From assembly GCF_008386635.1 (NCBI RefSeq), contig NZ_VUOE01000003.1, positions 310,001 through 374,000 of the forward strand: DNA of 64,000 nt, read 5' to 3'. This document shows positions 36,076 to 44,917 of this stretch, one piece after another. Positions within the stretch are counted from its first letter, which is position 1, and every line of letters begins with the position of its first letter. The notes beneath the pieces are model-generated. The model searched no databases. It saw only the letters and a program-made list of their open reading frames with translations, and had not been told where the DNA came from. The position numbers and the translations under genes are program-made. The DNA comes from Maribacter flavus. Its GTDB lineage: Bacteria; Bacteroidota; Bacteroidia; Flavobacteriales; Flavobacteriaceae.

Positions 36076-36356
36076 ATCATTTTCGTTTTTATTGGCAAAG
36101 CCAATGGGTATTGTACCCTGATGTTTAACTCAAGATTAAAAGTACGTTTCCATCGAACGCCTTGCGGACGTGCTCCAAGGAACTTTACTTATTTATAAAA
36201 TTTAAAACTCCTGTTGTGCTTCCACGCACATGGATGCCTAGCTCCAAATGTTTTTGGTCGCTTAAACCAGAAATGGTATTACTTCCTAAAGTTACAAAAT
36301 TGGAGTTAAACGCCTATTTCAATAGATTTGGTTTCCTAATCTCAATATCCAATAGT

Positions 36357-37016
36357 TTGTTTCTGCATACACATCCCTATGAACCTTTTCTTTTTGAAGG
36401 CGTAAAAAAATTGATCGTTGGTACCCTACCGCCACCAAGATTCACTATAGGAGCCCTAAAGGATGGCGATGTGAATTTCTGTTATGGAAGCAGGGACGGC
36501 CAGTTATGGCCTATTTTGAACGAAATCTTTAAACTGGACCTACTTTTTGAAACCTCTAATAGGGCTATTGTGCAACGAAAGGAATTTTTGATCAGGAACA
36601 GAATAGGGATTTGTGATATTGTTGCATCGGCGGAACGTGAAAAAGTAGATGCTTCTGATTTGGGAATGCAAAATATCAAACTTAGAAACCTTCTCTTTTA
36701 TTTGGAAAAATACCCTACCGTGGAAACATTGCTATTCACGGGGGGCAACAGTAAGAACGGCCCGGAGTACTTTTTTAGAAAACACTTGAAGGACCATGGA
36801 TTGCAATTGAAGGTGAAATCGAATGAAGTTCCAAGGATACATGAATTTGTGCATCCTAAAACCAACAATGCAATTAAAACGGTATCCTTGATCGCACCAT
36901 CCGGCGCTGCAAATCGCGCAGTGGGCAGTATTCCAGAATACAAAGAAATGAAAGCGGCCAACCCCAATTTTAATACGGTAGAATTTAGGGTGCTCCAGTA
37001 CGCCAAACATTTCTAA
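36357..37016 (+). CDS. uracil-DNA glycosylase-family protein
   Basis: 219 residues if started at TTG 36357 (MFLHTHPYEPFLFEG), the only start that leaves the expected family N-terminus; a longer frame continues upstream to 36162 but with non-conserved sequence. Motifs: LIVGTLPPPRFTIGALKDGDVNFCYGSRDGQLWPIL (active-site-like loop), RIGICDIVASAEREKVDASD, LLFTGGNSKNGPEYFF, and SLIAPSGAANRAVG. I recall this GTLPPPRF group as a UDG-superfamily branch of unproven activity. Its promoter region 36076-36356 shows no further gene. Confidence 0.65.
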   Translation: MFLHTHPYEPFLFEGVKKLIVGTLPPPRFTIGALKDGDVNFCYGSRDGQLWPILNEIFKLDLLFETSNRAIVQRKEFLIRNRIGICDIVASAEREKVDASDLGMQNIKLRNLLFYLEKYPTVETLLFTGGNSKNGPEYFFRKHLKDHGLQLKVKSNEVPRIHEFVHPKTNNAIKTVSLIAPSGAANRAVGSIPEYKEMKAANPNFNTVEFRVLQYAKHF

Positions 37017-37029
37017 ACCCTTAAAACTA

Positions 37030-37062
37030 AAAAGAGCCTTGCTTTTGCGGCAAGACTCTTTT
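37030..37062 (+). terminator. rho-independent terminator
   Basis: AAAAGAG-C-CTTGC (37030-37042) pairs with GCAAG-A-CTCTTTT (37050-37062) with one mismatch around a 7-nt loop. It ends the UDG-like gene and can work in both directions. Confidence 0.75.
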
Positions 37063-37293
37063 ACGAGAACACTATATGAAAATGAAAAAATTATTTACTT
37101 GATTACGATGTAAAATTAAGTCGGTTTTTTGGCTTGGATTAATTATTGTTGTCAAAACTGTTGTTTTTGTGGTGAAGGAAATCTATTTTGTTATTTAAGC
37201 ATTTTCGTGCTTTCAATTTCCATAGAATATCGATCTTTATGGATGTAGGAAGGAGGGAAGGCAGTCTTATTAATTGAAAAAATTATTTGAAAT

Positions 37294-39840
37294 ATGCAGC
37301 AGTCTGAAAGATTGGAAGAATTTAAAAAATCCGTTGAAAATAAGTTCAATGTTTACAATAGTCTATTTCTAAACTTGCCATACAGTAATATCGATAATGT
37401 GGGCATGTTGATTCCTTTACTGATGGACCAATCTGAAAAAGGTCTAAAACAGGGTCTCAATCCAAAGGAAATATTGGATATGTTTTTCGAAAAGTTTGGT
37501 AGTTTGGAAACGGAAAAGGAAAAAATCGATTTTATGTTCCGTGTAATCCAGTATGTGGAACGCCAAGTAGTACTGTACGACAGTGTGGAGGATGCCGCTT
37601 TTCCAAAATTGCACAAACATTCCAGTTCATTGTCCTTGAAGGATTATTTTCAATTGGTGGAACGCAATGGGGCCTGGGACCAAATTGGTGAAAAACTGGA
37701 TAATTTCAGTGCACGCATTGTATTGACGGCGCACCCTACCCAATTTTACACACCGGCGGTTCTTGATATCATTACAAATTTACGGACACTGATTCTCGAG
37801 GATCGTATCGATGAAATCGATGTGGCCTTACAGCAATTGGGCCTTACCTCTTTGATAAATGCAAAAAAACCTACCCCGTTGGATGAGGCCAAGAACATCA
37901 TTTACACCTTGAGACATGTGTATTATGATGCCATAGGTGACCTTTATTCCTATATAAAGGGAAGTACAGGTTCAAAGAAGTTCGAGAACCACAATATAGT
38001 AAAACTCGGGTTTTGGCCTGGGGGCGACAGGGACGGTAATCCCTTTGTAACCGCGGAAATTACCAAGGATGTCATGAACGAACTTCGTTTAAACTTAATG
38101 AAGTGCTACTATAATGACCTAAAGCGATTGCAGCATAAATTGACGTTTAAAGCCGTCCAAGACCCGTTGAACCAACTACGTTCCAATCTCTATACGGCCA
38201 TGTTCGATAGTACCAAGGATGTTGGTTATGACGAAATTATAAATCCATTGATTCAAATACGCGAAGCCTTGATCGACAAATACAACAGTTTGTATTTAAA
38301 GGACTTGGATAAGTTTATCGATAAGGTAAAAATCTTTAAGACCCATTTTGCCACCATCGATATCCGTCAAGATCACAGCATGCACACCAAGGTGATGACA
38401 GAAGTGCTGAAACATAAAGAATTTATTAAGGAGAACTTGAACGAATTGTCCGAAGATGAACTGGTCAGGATTTTGCTTCATGAGGATTTTGAACTTTCGG
38501 CAAAGGATTTCTCCGAGGATATCGTAAAGGATACTATAGTTAATATTTCCCAATTGAAGACGATCCAGGAAAAAAATGGGGAGGAAGGATGCAATAGGTA
38601 TATCATAAGCAACTCCGAGGATATTTTCAGTGTCCTGTTCGTATACGGATTGTTCAGATGGTGTGGTTGGGCCGATAAAAAAATAACCTTTGATATCGTA
38701 CCCTTATTTGAGACCATGGCCGGTATGGACAATTCCGAAACCACCATGCAGAAGTTGTTCGGTTTGAAGGAATACCGGGAACATGTTGCCGGCAGAGGGG
38801 ACAAGCAGACCATTATGCTCGGATTTTCTGATGGAACCAAAGACGGCGGGTACCTTAAGGCAAATTGGTCCATTTTAAAGACCAAGGAATCACTTTCCGG
38901 AGTTTGTGAGGAAAATGGTGTGGATGCCATATTCTTTGATGGTAGGGGAGGTCCACCGGCCAGGGGTGGTGGAAAGACACACCGTTTTTATGCCGCCCAG
39001 ACCAGCAAGGTGGCCAATAATGAAATTCAATTGACCATCCAGGGGCAGACGATTACCAGTACGTATGGTACTAAGGAGCAGTTTATATATAACAGCGAAC
39101 AATTGTTGACTGCCGGACTTTCCAATTCAATCTTAGGGAAGGAGATTACGATTTCCGAAGCATCCAGGGACTTGATCGAGGAACTTTCCGAGTTGAGTTT
39201 TGAGAAGTACGATGCTTTAAAGCACCATGATAAATTCATGCCTTATCTGGAAAACATGAGTACCTTGAAATACTATACCAAAGCCAACATTGGCAGTAGG
39301 CCGGGCAAACGTGGGAACAAGGCAAAACTGGAACTGTCGGATTTAAGGGCAATCTCATTCGTAGGCTCCTGGAGCCAATTGAAACAAAATGTTCCCGGGT
39401 ATTTTGGAATTGGTACGGCACTTAAAAAATTGGAGGATGAAGGCCGATTCGATGAGGCCAAAAAGCTGTATGACGAGGTTCCATTTTTTCAGGCGCTCAT
39501 GATGAACAGTATGATGAGCCTTTCCAAGTGTTATTTTGAACTTACCAGCTACATGAAGGAGGATAAGGAATATGGGGCTTTTTGGGAGATTTTATTGCAG
39601 GAGTACGAGCTTTCTAAAAAGATGTTGTTACAGCTTTCCGGTATGGAAGTCCTTATGGAGAAGGAGGCCATATCCAGGGAATCCATTAAAATAAGGGAAG
39701 ATATTGTGTTACCATTATTGGTCATTCAGCAATATGCGCTTCAGAAAATAAGCCAAGGGGTGGAGCACAAGGAACTCTATGAGAAAATTGTAACCCGGTC
39801 ACTATACGGGAATATCAATGCGAGTAGGAATTCTGCATAA
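37294..39840 (+). CDS. ppc: phosphoenolpyruvate carboxylase
   Basis: Carboxylates PEP with bicarbonate to oxaloacetate, refilling the TCA cycle. 848 residues with the catalytic His147 in VLTAHPTQ, FWPGGDRDGNPFVT near 239, MLGFSDGTKDGGYLKANW, and FFDGRGGPPARGGGKTH near 547 in place of the E. coli GRGGSIGRGG loop; the C-terminal RSLYGNINASRNSA ends with the usual RxxYGN...RNTG-like segment. Long for the flavobacterial type but shorter than the E. coli enzyme (883). Single gene between two good terminators. Confidence 0.95.
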   Translation: MQQSERLEEFKKSVENKFNVYNSLFLNLPYSNIDNVGMLIPLLMDQSEKGLKQGLNPKEILDMFFEKFGSLETEKEKIDFMFRVIQYVERQVVLYDSVEDAAFPKLHKHSSSLSLKDYFQLVERNGAWDQIGEKLDNFSARIVLTAHPTQFYTPAVLDIITNLRTLILEDRIDEIDVALQQLGLTSLINAKKPTPLDEAKNIIYTLRHVYYDAIGDLYSYIKGSTGSKKFENHNIVKLGFWPGGDRDGNPFVTAEITKDVMNELRLNLMKCYYNDLKRLQHKLTFKAVQDPLNQLRSNLYTAMFDSTKDVGYDEIINPLIQIREALIDKYNSLYLKDLDKFIDKVKIFKTHFATIDIRQDHSMHTKVMTEVLKHKEFIKENLNELSEDELVRILLHEDFELSAKDFSEDIVKDTIVNISQLKTIQEKNGEEGCNRYIISNSEDIFSVLFVYGLFRWCGWADKKITFDIVPLFETMAGMDNSETTMQKLFGLKEYREHVAGRGDKQTIMLGFSDGTKDGGYLKANWSILKTKESLSGVCEENGVDAIFFDGRGGPPARGGGKTHRFYAAQTSKVANNEIQLTIQGQTITSTYGTKEQFIYNSEQLLTAGLSNSILGKEITISEASRDLIEELSELSFEKYDALKHHDKFMPYLENMSTLKYYTKANIGSRPGKRGNKAKLELSDLRAISFVGSWSQLKQNVPGYFGIGTALKKLEDEGRFDEAKKLYDEVPFFQALMMNSMMSLSKCYFELTSYMKEDKEYGAFWEILLQEYELSKKMLLQLSGMEVLMEKEAISRESIKIREDIVLPLLVIQQYALQKISQGVEHKELYEKIVTRSLYGNINASRNSA

Positions 39841-39860
39841 AACTAGGTTTACATTCATGA

Positions 39861-39890
39861 AAAAATCCCGGCGTAACAGCCGGGATTTTT
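39861..39890 (+). terminator. rho-independent terminator of ppc
   Basis: AAAAATCCCGGC (39861-39872) and GCCGGGATTTTT (39879-39890) form a perfect 12-bp stem with loop GTAACA. Confidence 0.92.
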
Positions 39891-39910
39891 TAGTATGATT
39901 ATTCAGACAA

Positions 39911-40054
39911 TTATTTTTTGTTCTGCTGGTCTTTTATTGTCTTTTCGTCGATATCGAATTTATTGGTATCGATTCTTGTATTGCCAGTCGGATTTGTAGG
40001 ATTTTCCTGTTCCTTTGTTCGTTTAAATTTTCTTTTATCCTTAATTATTCCCAT
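39911..40054 (-). CDS. small hydrophilic hypothetical protein (47 aa)
   Basis: A short frame from ATG 40054 to TAA 39913-39911. It starts MGIIKDKRKFKRTKEQENP, continues with NPTGNTRIDTNKFDIDEKTIKDQQNKK; the composition is charged and Asn/Lys-rich, with no hydrophobic segment. It is isolated between ppc and the plug-domain gene, and no family is recognised. It may be a real small gene because its start, length and lack of low-complexity stops are coherent, but evidence is weak. The upstream 40055-40334 stretch has no other gene; it carries the palindrome TACAAATTTGTA near 40205. Confidence 0.4.
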   Translation of the reverse strand: MGIIKDKRKFKRTKEQENPTNPTGNTRIDTNKFDIDEKTIKDQQNKK

Positions 40055-40334
40055 ATCTTTTATTTTCTTGATTCAACTATAAGATAAGAAATATGGGTCG
40101 GGAACTCCGTTAATGCCCCATTAAACCTTTGTTATTGGATGTTAAAGTCTTGAGAAATAGGTTCTAATTCAATTGGATAATAATTATTATTTCTCCTAAT
40201 ATGGTACAAATTTGTATCTTAATCTTTAGAACGACCAAATAGTCATCATTGCTTTCCAATTTTTTTGAATCTAGTTGTTTTGGAATTACTCAAATTGTTT
40301 ACTAGGCTTTGAACCAGTATCTTATAAGTTTTTT

Positions 40335-40979
40335 ATGAAATATCTATTTATCTTTTTCCTATTGATTTCAGGTTTCTTACAAGCACAGCGGCGCTCATCC
40401 GATAAAATACATATAGAGGGTATTGTACTGGACGGATTTGGCTCTCCTATAAAAAGGGCCATTCTTTATAAGGATTCGGTTAAGACTTTTGTCCAAACCA
40501 ATAAAGAGGGTGTTTTCAAAACAAAGATTTCAAATCAAACCAAAACGCTTTCTATATATTCAACGGAGCATGGAATGGCTACCCTGTTTTATAATGGGGA
40601 AAAGCGTGTACAATTTGTTTTTCCTAAGGAGCATATTATTCTAACCGAGCGTGATTTGGAGGATTTAGGATTCAATACTACGGCTTATAGAAAGGGAACC
40701 ATTGACCCCTCACGATTTGAGGACTATGCAGACATCTACCAATTGATAAGGGAAATGTTCACAGGTATAGAGGTCAGCGGATCTAATATTGTCGTTAGGG
40801 GTAAAGGTTCTTTTGGGGATACTACACCGTTATTTTTGGTAGATGATAGTTTTGTGCAAAGCATATCCTTTATAAATCCAGCGGAAGTCAAATCCATAAA
40901 ATTATTGAAAGGTGAAGATGCAACGTTATATGGCTCAAGGGGAGCCAATGGTGTATTTCTAATATATTTAAAAAAATAG
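40335..40979 (+). CDS. lone TonB-plug-like protein (SusC N-terminal fragment type)
   Basis: 214 residues from ATG 40335; an upstream frame from 40275 is not convincing. Signal peptide KYLFIFFLLISGFLQAQ, then a carboxypeptidase-regulatory-like beta-sandwich (IEGIVLDGFGSPIKRAILYKDSVKTFVQTNKEGVFK), then a plug-like domain with GIEVSGSNIVVRGKGSFGDTTPLFLVDDSFVQSISFINPAEVKSIKLLKGEDATLYGSRGANGVFLIYLKK, the SusC motif D-TLYG(S/A)RGANGV. The 22-stranded barrel of TonB receptors is absent and the reading frame ends naturally. Function unknown; possibly an independent plug or a peptide-binding partner of TonB proteins. Confidence 0.8.
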   Translation: MKYLFIFFLLISGFLQAQRRSSDKIHIEGIVLDGFGSPIKRAILYKDSVKTFVQTNKEGVFKTKISNQTKTLSIYSTEHGMATLFYNGEKRVQFVFPKEHIILTERDLEDLGFNTTAYRKGTIDPSRFEDYADIYQLIREMFTGIEVSGSNIVVRGKGSFGDTTPLFLVDDSFVQSISFINPAEVKSIKLLKGEDATLYGSRGANGVFLIYLKK

Positions 40980-40982
40980 CCG

Positions 40983-42485
40983 TTAATCCATTGGTGTGCT
41001 CAACAGCGCATAAAAGGCTTGAATTCCGTAGGCAATCTGACCGATTTTTAGATTTTCGTTGGGACTGTGTTGGTTGTTATCCGGATTCACCAAGGGCACC
41101 AGGAATGCGGGAATTTGAAGTTCGTTCACAAAAGGGGCAATAGGTACCGTTCCCCCCATGATTCTGATCTGCACTACATCCTGTTCAAAGGTGTCCTTTA
41201 AGGTGTTTACAATGTGGTTTCCATAAGGATTGCTCAAATCTGTTCGAAAGGCATCCGTAACGGAGCCTTCGGTGACCATGATTACTTTTTCATGTTTTAA
41301 ACGTTCTTCTTTCGTTGGTACCGTGTCCGTAATGTAAAAACCTTGGTCCCTGATAAAATCCTTCACCAATTTTTTGAGTTGGTTTCCATCCGATTCCGGT
41401 ACCAATCTCAAATCCAATTCCACCGTGGCCGTTGCTGGTACTATGGTCCGTGCTTCGGCACCTACCCAACCAGAGCCTAGTCCTCGGATGTTCAAACTTG
41501 GATATTGTAAGGATTCTTGGTAGAATGCCCCTACTTTATCGGCAGAATTAAATTGAAGTCTTTTCCTAATTTCGGTATCATTATCCGGAACACTTTTTAA
41601 AATAGTCTGGGTGTCGTCGTCCAAAACTATTCCATCATAATATCCCGGGATGATGACCCTACCTGCGTCGTCCTTAAAGGAAGCCAATAATTTGGAGAGT
41701 ATAAAACCCGGGTTTGGGGCATAATTCCCATAATGCCCGCTATGCTGCGGATGAATTGGGCCAAATGTAGTAAGTGACAAGGTGGTGATACCGCGGCATC
41801 CATAAACCACCGTAGGTCTGCCCGATGCGTGTACCGGCCCATCATTGATTACCAGAAAATCGGCCTCCAAAAGTTCGCGATAGGTTTTCACCGCTTTTGG
41901 TAAAGGGGCACTACTTTTTTCCTCCTCACTATCCAAGATCACCTTTACGTTAAAAGGAAGGGTAACACCATTTTCCTTTAACAGGTCTATCGTATTCAAA
42001 AACATTATAATAGGCCCTTTATCATCAGAAGTGGAACGGGCAAAAAGGCGCCAGTCGTAATTGATATCGGTATCCAAGGCATCAAAGGATTCTTTTTGCC
42101 ATTTTCCTTCCTTATCGGACATTAATTCCAGGACGTAGGGATTTTTCTGATTCCATTTGGACGGATCAACGGATTGGCCGTCAAAATGCATGTAAAAAAG
42201 AATAGTGGGTTTGGCATCGTCCATGGGGAGCGCTGCAAAGAATAGGGGTAGTCCTTCCGTTTCCAAAATACTCGTATTAAAACCACGGGCATTGAATTTA
42301 TTCCGAAGCCAAATAATGTTATTATCTATATCTTCCGGATTTAGGGCATCATTGGGTAGGGCCACAAAATCCTTTAGCTCATCGATGGTTTTACGCACCT
42401 GGGATTTTAATTTGATGGAATCCTGCCCCAGAATATTGGTTATGGTGGCAATGAAAAATACGAGGGTTATAACGCTTCTTATCAT
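40983..42485 (-). CDS. M20-family metallopeptidase (dipeptidase-like), exported
   Basis: 500 residues with a signal peptide (VITLVFFIATITNILGQ). Di-zinc ligands follow M20: H100 and D102 (LFYMHFDGQ), bridging D154 in TSDDKGP, catalytic and metal acids in ILDSEEEKSS (187-188), and a C-terminal His in NNQHSPNENL. The lid domain lies between about 215 and 375. Members cleave dipeptides or N-acyl amino acids. It is the last gene of the minus-strand block after trpA and the small membrane protein, and convergent with the plug gene (3-bp gap). Confidence 0.88.
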   Translation of the reverse strand: MIRSVITLVFFIATITNILGQDSIKLKSQVRKTIDELKDFVALPNDALNPEDIDNNIIWLRNKFNARGFNTSILETEGLPLFFAALPMDDAKPTILFYMHFDGQSVDPSKWNQKNPYVLELMSDKEGKWQKESFDALDTDINYDWRLFARSTSDDKGPIIMFLNTIDLLKENGVTLPFNVKVILDSEEEKSSAPLPKAVKTYRELLEADFLVINDGPVHASGRPTVVYGCRGITTLSLTTFGPIHPQHSGHYGNYAPNPGFILSKLLASFKDDAGRVIIPGYYDGIVLDDDTQTILKSVPDNDTEIRKRLQFNSADKVGAFYQESLQYPSLNIRGLGSGWVGAEARTIVPATATVELDLRLVPESDGNQLKKLVKDFIRDQGFYITDTVPTKEERLKHEKVIMVTEGSVTDAFRTDLSNPYGNHIVNTLKDTFEQDVVQIRIMGGTVPIAPFVNELQIPAFLVPLVNPDNNQHSPNENLKIGQIAYGIQAFYALLSTPMD

Positions 42486-42548
42486 ATAGTAGTAGCTGAC
42501 TAATTGAAAAAGTGAAGCCTAAAGATAGGGCTACCAATTGAAATGAAA

Positions 42549-42764
42549 CTACTTTTTTAGTAGGGAAAGTACAATTTTCCGAAGCAACAATACATAAGGA
42601 AAACCATGTAAAAGTACATCGAACCAATCCATAAAGGCCATTCCTTTGGCCCCTCCCAGTATCCACCTTATTTTGCCCCAAAGATGCGGTTCAGGAAAAA
42701 AGGGGGCCAGCCCAAGGGTCAAGCATAATAGTATAATGACCCGCCAATCGTTTATGAAGCTCAT
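42549..42764 (-). CDS. small membrane protein coupled to trpA
   Basis: 71 residues. Two predicted membrane segments (VIILLCLTLGLAPFF and FDVLLHGFPYVLLLRKIVLSLL) separated by PEPHLWGKIRWILGGAKGMAFMDW. Its ATG (42764) overlaps the trpA TGA (42761-42763) by 4 nt, so it is translated with the trp operon. I recall such short proteins annotated as 'RND transporter' fragments in Flavobacteriia; that name is not supported by the sequence. It may be a membrane anchor or unrelated passenger. Function unknown. Confidence 0.6.
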   Translation of the reverse strand: MSFINDWRVIILLCLTLGLAPFFPEPHLWGKIRWILGGAKGMAFMDWFDVLLHGFPYVLLLRKIVLSLLKK

Positions 42765-43522
42765 CGTATTTTATTAATAAAACTATGGATATTTCCTGTG
42801 CCATTTTCTGTCAGGAATTTAATAAAGGCAGACCCAATAATCGCACCCTTGGCCTTGCGAGTGGCCTTTTCAAATGTTTCGATATCCTTGATACCGAAGC
42901 CTACAATTTGCGGATTGGCGAGCTTAAGCGCAGCTATCCGCTCAAAATAAGCTTCCTGTTCTTTCCCAAATCCGGATTTTGAACCCGTAACACTTGCGGA
43001 ACTTACCATATAGATAAACCCTTTGGAGGCTTTGTCAATTTGGCGGATTCTTTCGTCACTCGTTTGCGGGGTAATGAGAAACATATTCAACAATCCGTAT
43101 TTTTCAAAAATCGCTTTGTAATCGGATTCATAGACATCCAACGGCAAATCGGGCAAAATGAGTCCGTCGATACCAATTTCATGGCATTTCTTACAAAATT
43201 TCTCAACGCCATATTGAAGTACCGGATTAAAATAGCCCATGATGATCAAGGGAATGGACACAGTTTTTCGAATATCCTTTAATTGCTTGAACAGAACATC
43301 CGAGGTCATTCCGTTTTTTAAGGCTGCGGTGGAGCTCTCCTGAATAGTGGGTCCGTCCGCCAATGGATCGCTGAACGGTAGACCAATTTCTATCATGTCC
43401 ACGCCGTTCTTTTCCAAATCCTCAATGATTTGTACGGTACTTTTCAGGGAAGGATATCCAGCGGTAAAATAGATGGACAATAGTTTCTTGTCTTCCCTTA
43501 ATTTTTGTTGTATTCTGTTCAT
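42761..43522 (-). CDS. trpA: tryptophan synthase alpha chain
   Basis: Cleaves indole-3-glycerol phosphate to indole and glyceraldehyde 3-phosphate. 253 residues with catalytic E45 and D56 in MIEIGLPFSDPLADGPTIQ, GYFNPVLQYG, and phosphate-binding SSASVTGSKSGF. It comes after trpB with a 98-bp spacer (43523-43620) holding degenerate heptamers of the TTAGACA/TTAGAAG type and an inverted CTAACAT-like block. It is followed with a 4-nt overlap by the small membrane protein. Confidence 0.97.
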   Translation of the reverse strand: MNRIQQKLREDKKLLSIYFTAGYPSLKSTVQIIEDLEKNGVDMIEIGLPFSDPLADGPTIQESSTAALKNGMTSDVLFKQLKDIRKTVSIPLIIMGYFNPVLQYGVEKFCKKCHEIGIDGLILPDLPLDVYESDYKAIFEKYGLLNMFLITPQTSDERIRQIDKASKGFIYMVSSASVTGSKSGFGKEQEAYFERIAALKLANPQIVGFGIKDIETFEKATRKAKGAIIGSAFIKFLTENGTGNIHSFINKIR

Positions 43523-43620
43523 GAATAAGAGATATGAGATGCTAGAAATGATATGTTAGCTTTGTGGATATTGTTTGACCGGCATTATGGGTCTTACTTC
43601 TAATATCTTATGTCTAACAT

Positions 43621-44841
43621 CTATATTTTAAAATAATCTATATACGTCTGTAAATCCTTATCGCCCCTTCCGGATAAACTCATGACTACCACATCGTCCG
43701 GCTTGAATTTTTTGTGCTGAAAAATGGCAAATGCATGCCCAGATTCGATGGCAGGAATGATTCCTTCCAATTGCGAGAGTTCCAGACCTGCCGTCATTGC
43801 CTCATCATCGGTGGCGGAATAAAATTCCGCCCTCCCCGATGTATACAAATGCGAATGCATGGGGCCAACTCCGGGATAGTCCAGACCTGCCGATATGGAA
43901 TAGGGCTCCGTAATCTGACCATCCGCGGTCTGCATGAGCATGGTCTTACAACCATGTATAATCCCGATTTTTCCCAAGGCCGATGTAGCGGCACTTTCCC
44001 CGGAATCGATACCCTTTCCGGCCGCCTCTACGGCAATAATGCCTACTTCAGGTTCATCCAAAAAGTGGTAATAGGTCCCGGCGGCATTACTGCCACCACC
44101 TATACAAGCTACCACATAATCCGGGTTTTCCCGGCCTTCCTTTTCCATTAACTGCCATTTTATTTCTTCGGAAATGACCGATTGGAAACGGGTTACCATG
44201 TCTGGGTAGGGGTGTGGCCCAATGGCCGATCCAATAATGTAATGGGTATCCACGGGGTTGTTGATCCAGTCGCGAATGGCCTCGTTCGTGGCATCCTTCA
44301 AGGTCTTGCTCCCGGAAGTAGCCGGTCTAACTTCGGCGCCGAGCATTTTCATCCGGGCCACGTTGGGTGCCTGCCTGGCAATGTCTATTTCGCCCATATA
44401 TACCACACAGTGTATACCCATTAGGGCACAAACGGTTGCCGTGGCCACACCGTGTTGCCCCGCTCCCGTTTCCGCAATAATACGGGTCTTTCCCAGTCTT
44501 TTGGCCATCAAGATTTGGCCAACGGTATTGTTCACTTTATGGGCCCCGGTATGGTTGAGGTCCTCTCGTTTTAGGTAGATTTTTGCACCATGCTTCTCCG
44601 AAAGTCTTTTGGCAAAGTATAATGGTGAGGGCCGCCCCACATAATCTTTTAAGAGCTGATGGAATTCTTTTTGAAAGGATTCCTCGTTCATGATTTCCAA
44701 ATATTTTTGGCGTAGTTCTTCTACGTTGGGGTATAACATTTCGGGGATGAACGCGCCTCCAAATTCTCCGTAATAGCCTTTTTCGTTTACGTGAAACTTC
44801 CCTCCGCTCCCAAATAGGGAATCATGTCCAGATTTTTTCAT
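43621..44841 (-). CDS. trpB: tryptophan synthase beta chain
   Basis: PLP enzyme joining indole and serine to tryptophan, in an alpha2beta2 complex with TrpA. 406 residues: PLP lysine K102 in [15 protein letters not shown], the glycine-rich phosphate cup [18 protein letters not shown] and [14 protein letters not shown]. The spacer to trpF contains the TGCCTAA heptamer array. Sixth gene of the E-G-D-C-F-B-A operon. Confidence 0.97.
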   Translation of the reverse strand: MKKSGHDSLFGSGGKFHVNEKGYYGEFGGAFIPEMLYPNVEELRQKYLEIMNEESFQKEFHQLLKDYVGRPSPLYFAKRLSEKHGAKIYLKREDLNHTGAHKVNNTVGQILMAKRLGKTRIIAETGAGQHGVATATVCALMGIHCVVYMGEIDIARQAPNVARMKMLGAEVRPATSGSKTLKDATNEAIRDWINNPVDTHYIIGSAIGPHPYPDMVTRFQSVISEEIKWQLMEKEGRENPDYVVACIGGGSNAAGTYYHFLDEPEVGIIAVEAAGKGIDSGESAATSALGKIGIIHGCKTMLMQTADGQITEPYSISAGLDYPGVGPMHSHLYTSGRAEFYSATDDEAMTAGLELSQLEGIIPAIESGHAFAIFQHKKFKPDDVVVMSLSGRGDKDLQTYIDYFKI

Positions 44842-44863
44842 GAGCTAATTTTTATTTCTTTTT

Positions 44864-44917
44864 TGCCTAATGCCTAATGCCTAATGCCTAATGCCTAATG
44901 CCTAATGCCTAATGCCT
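44864..44917. repeat. 7-bp tandem repeat TGCCTAA, 7.7 copies
   Basis: Seven perfect copies (44864-44912) plus TGCCT. On the minus (coding) strand the unit is TTAGGCA. It forms the last codons and the TAG stop of trpF (44895-44897) and extends into the trpF-trpB spacer. Confidence 0.95.

Noticed and set aside
44864-44917. CRISPR-like array
   Set aside because: Units are 7 bp without spacers; a simple tandem repeat.
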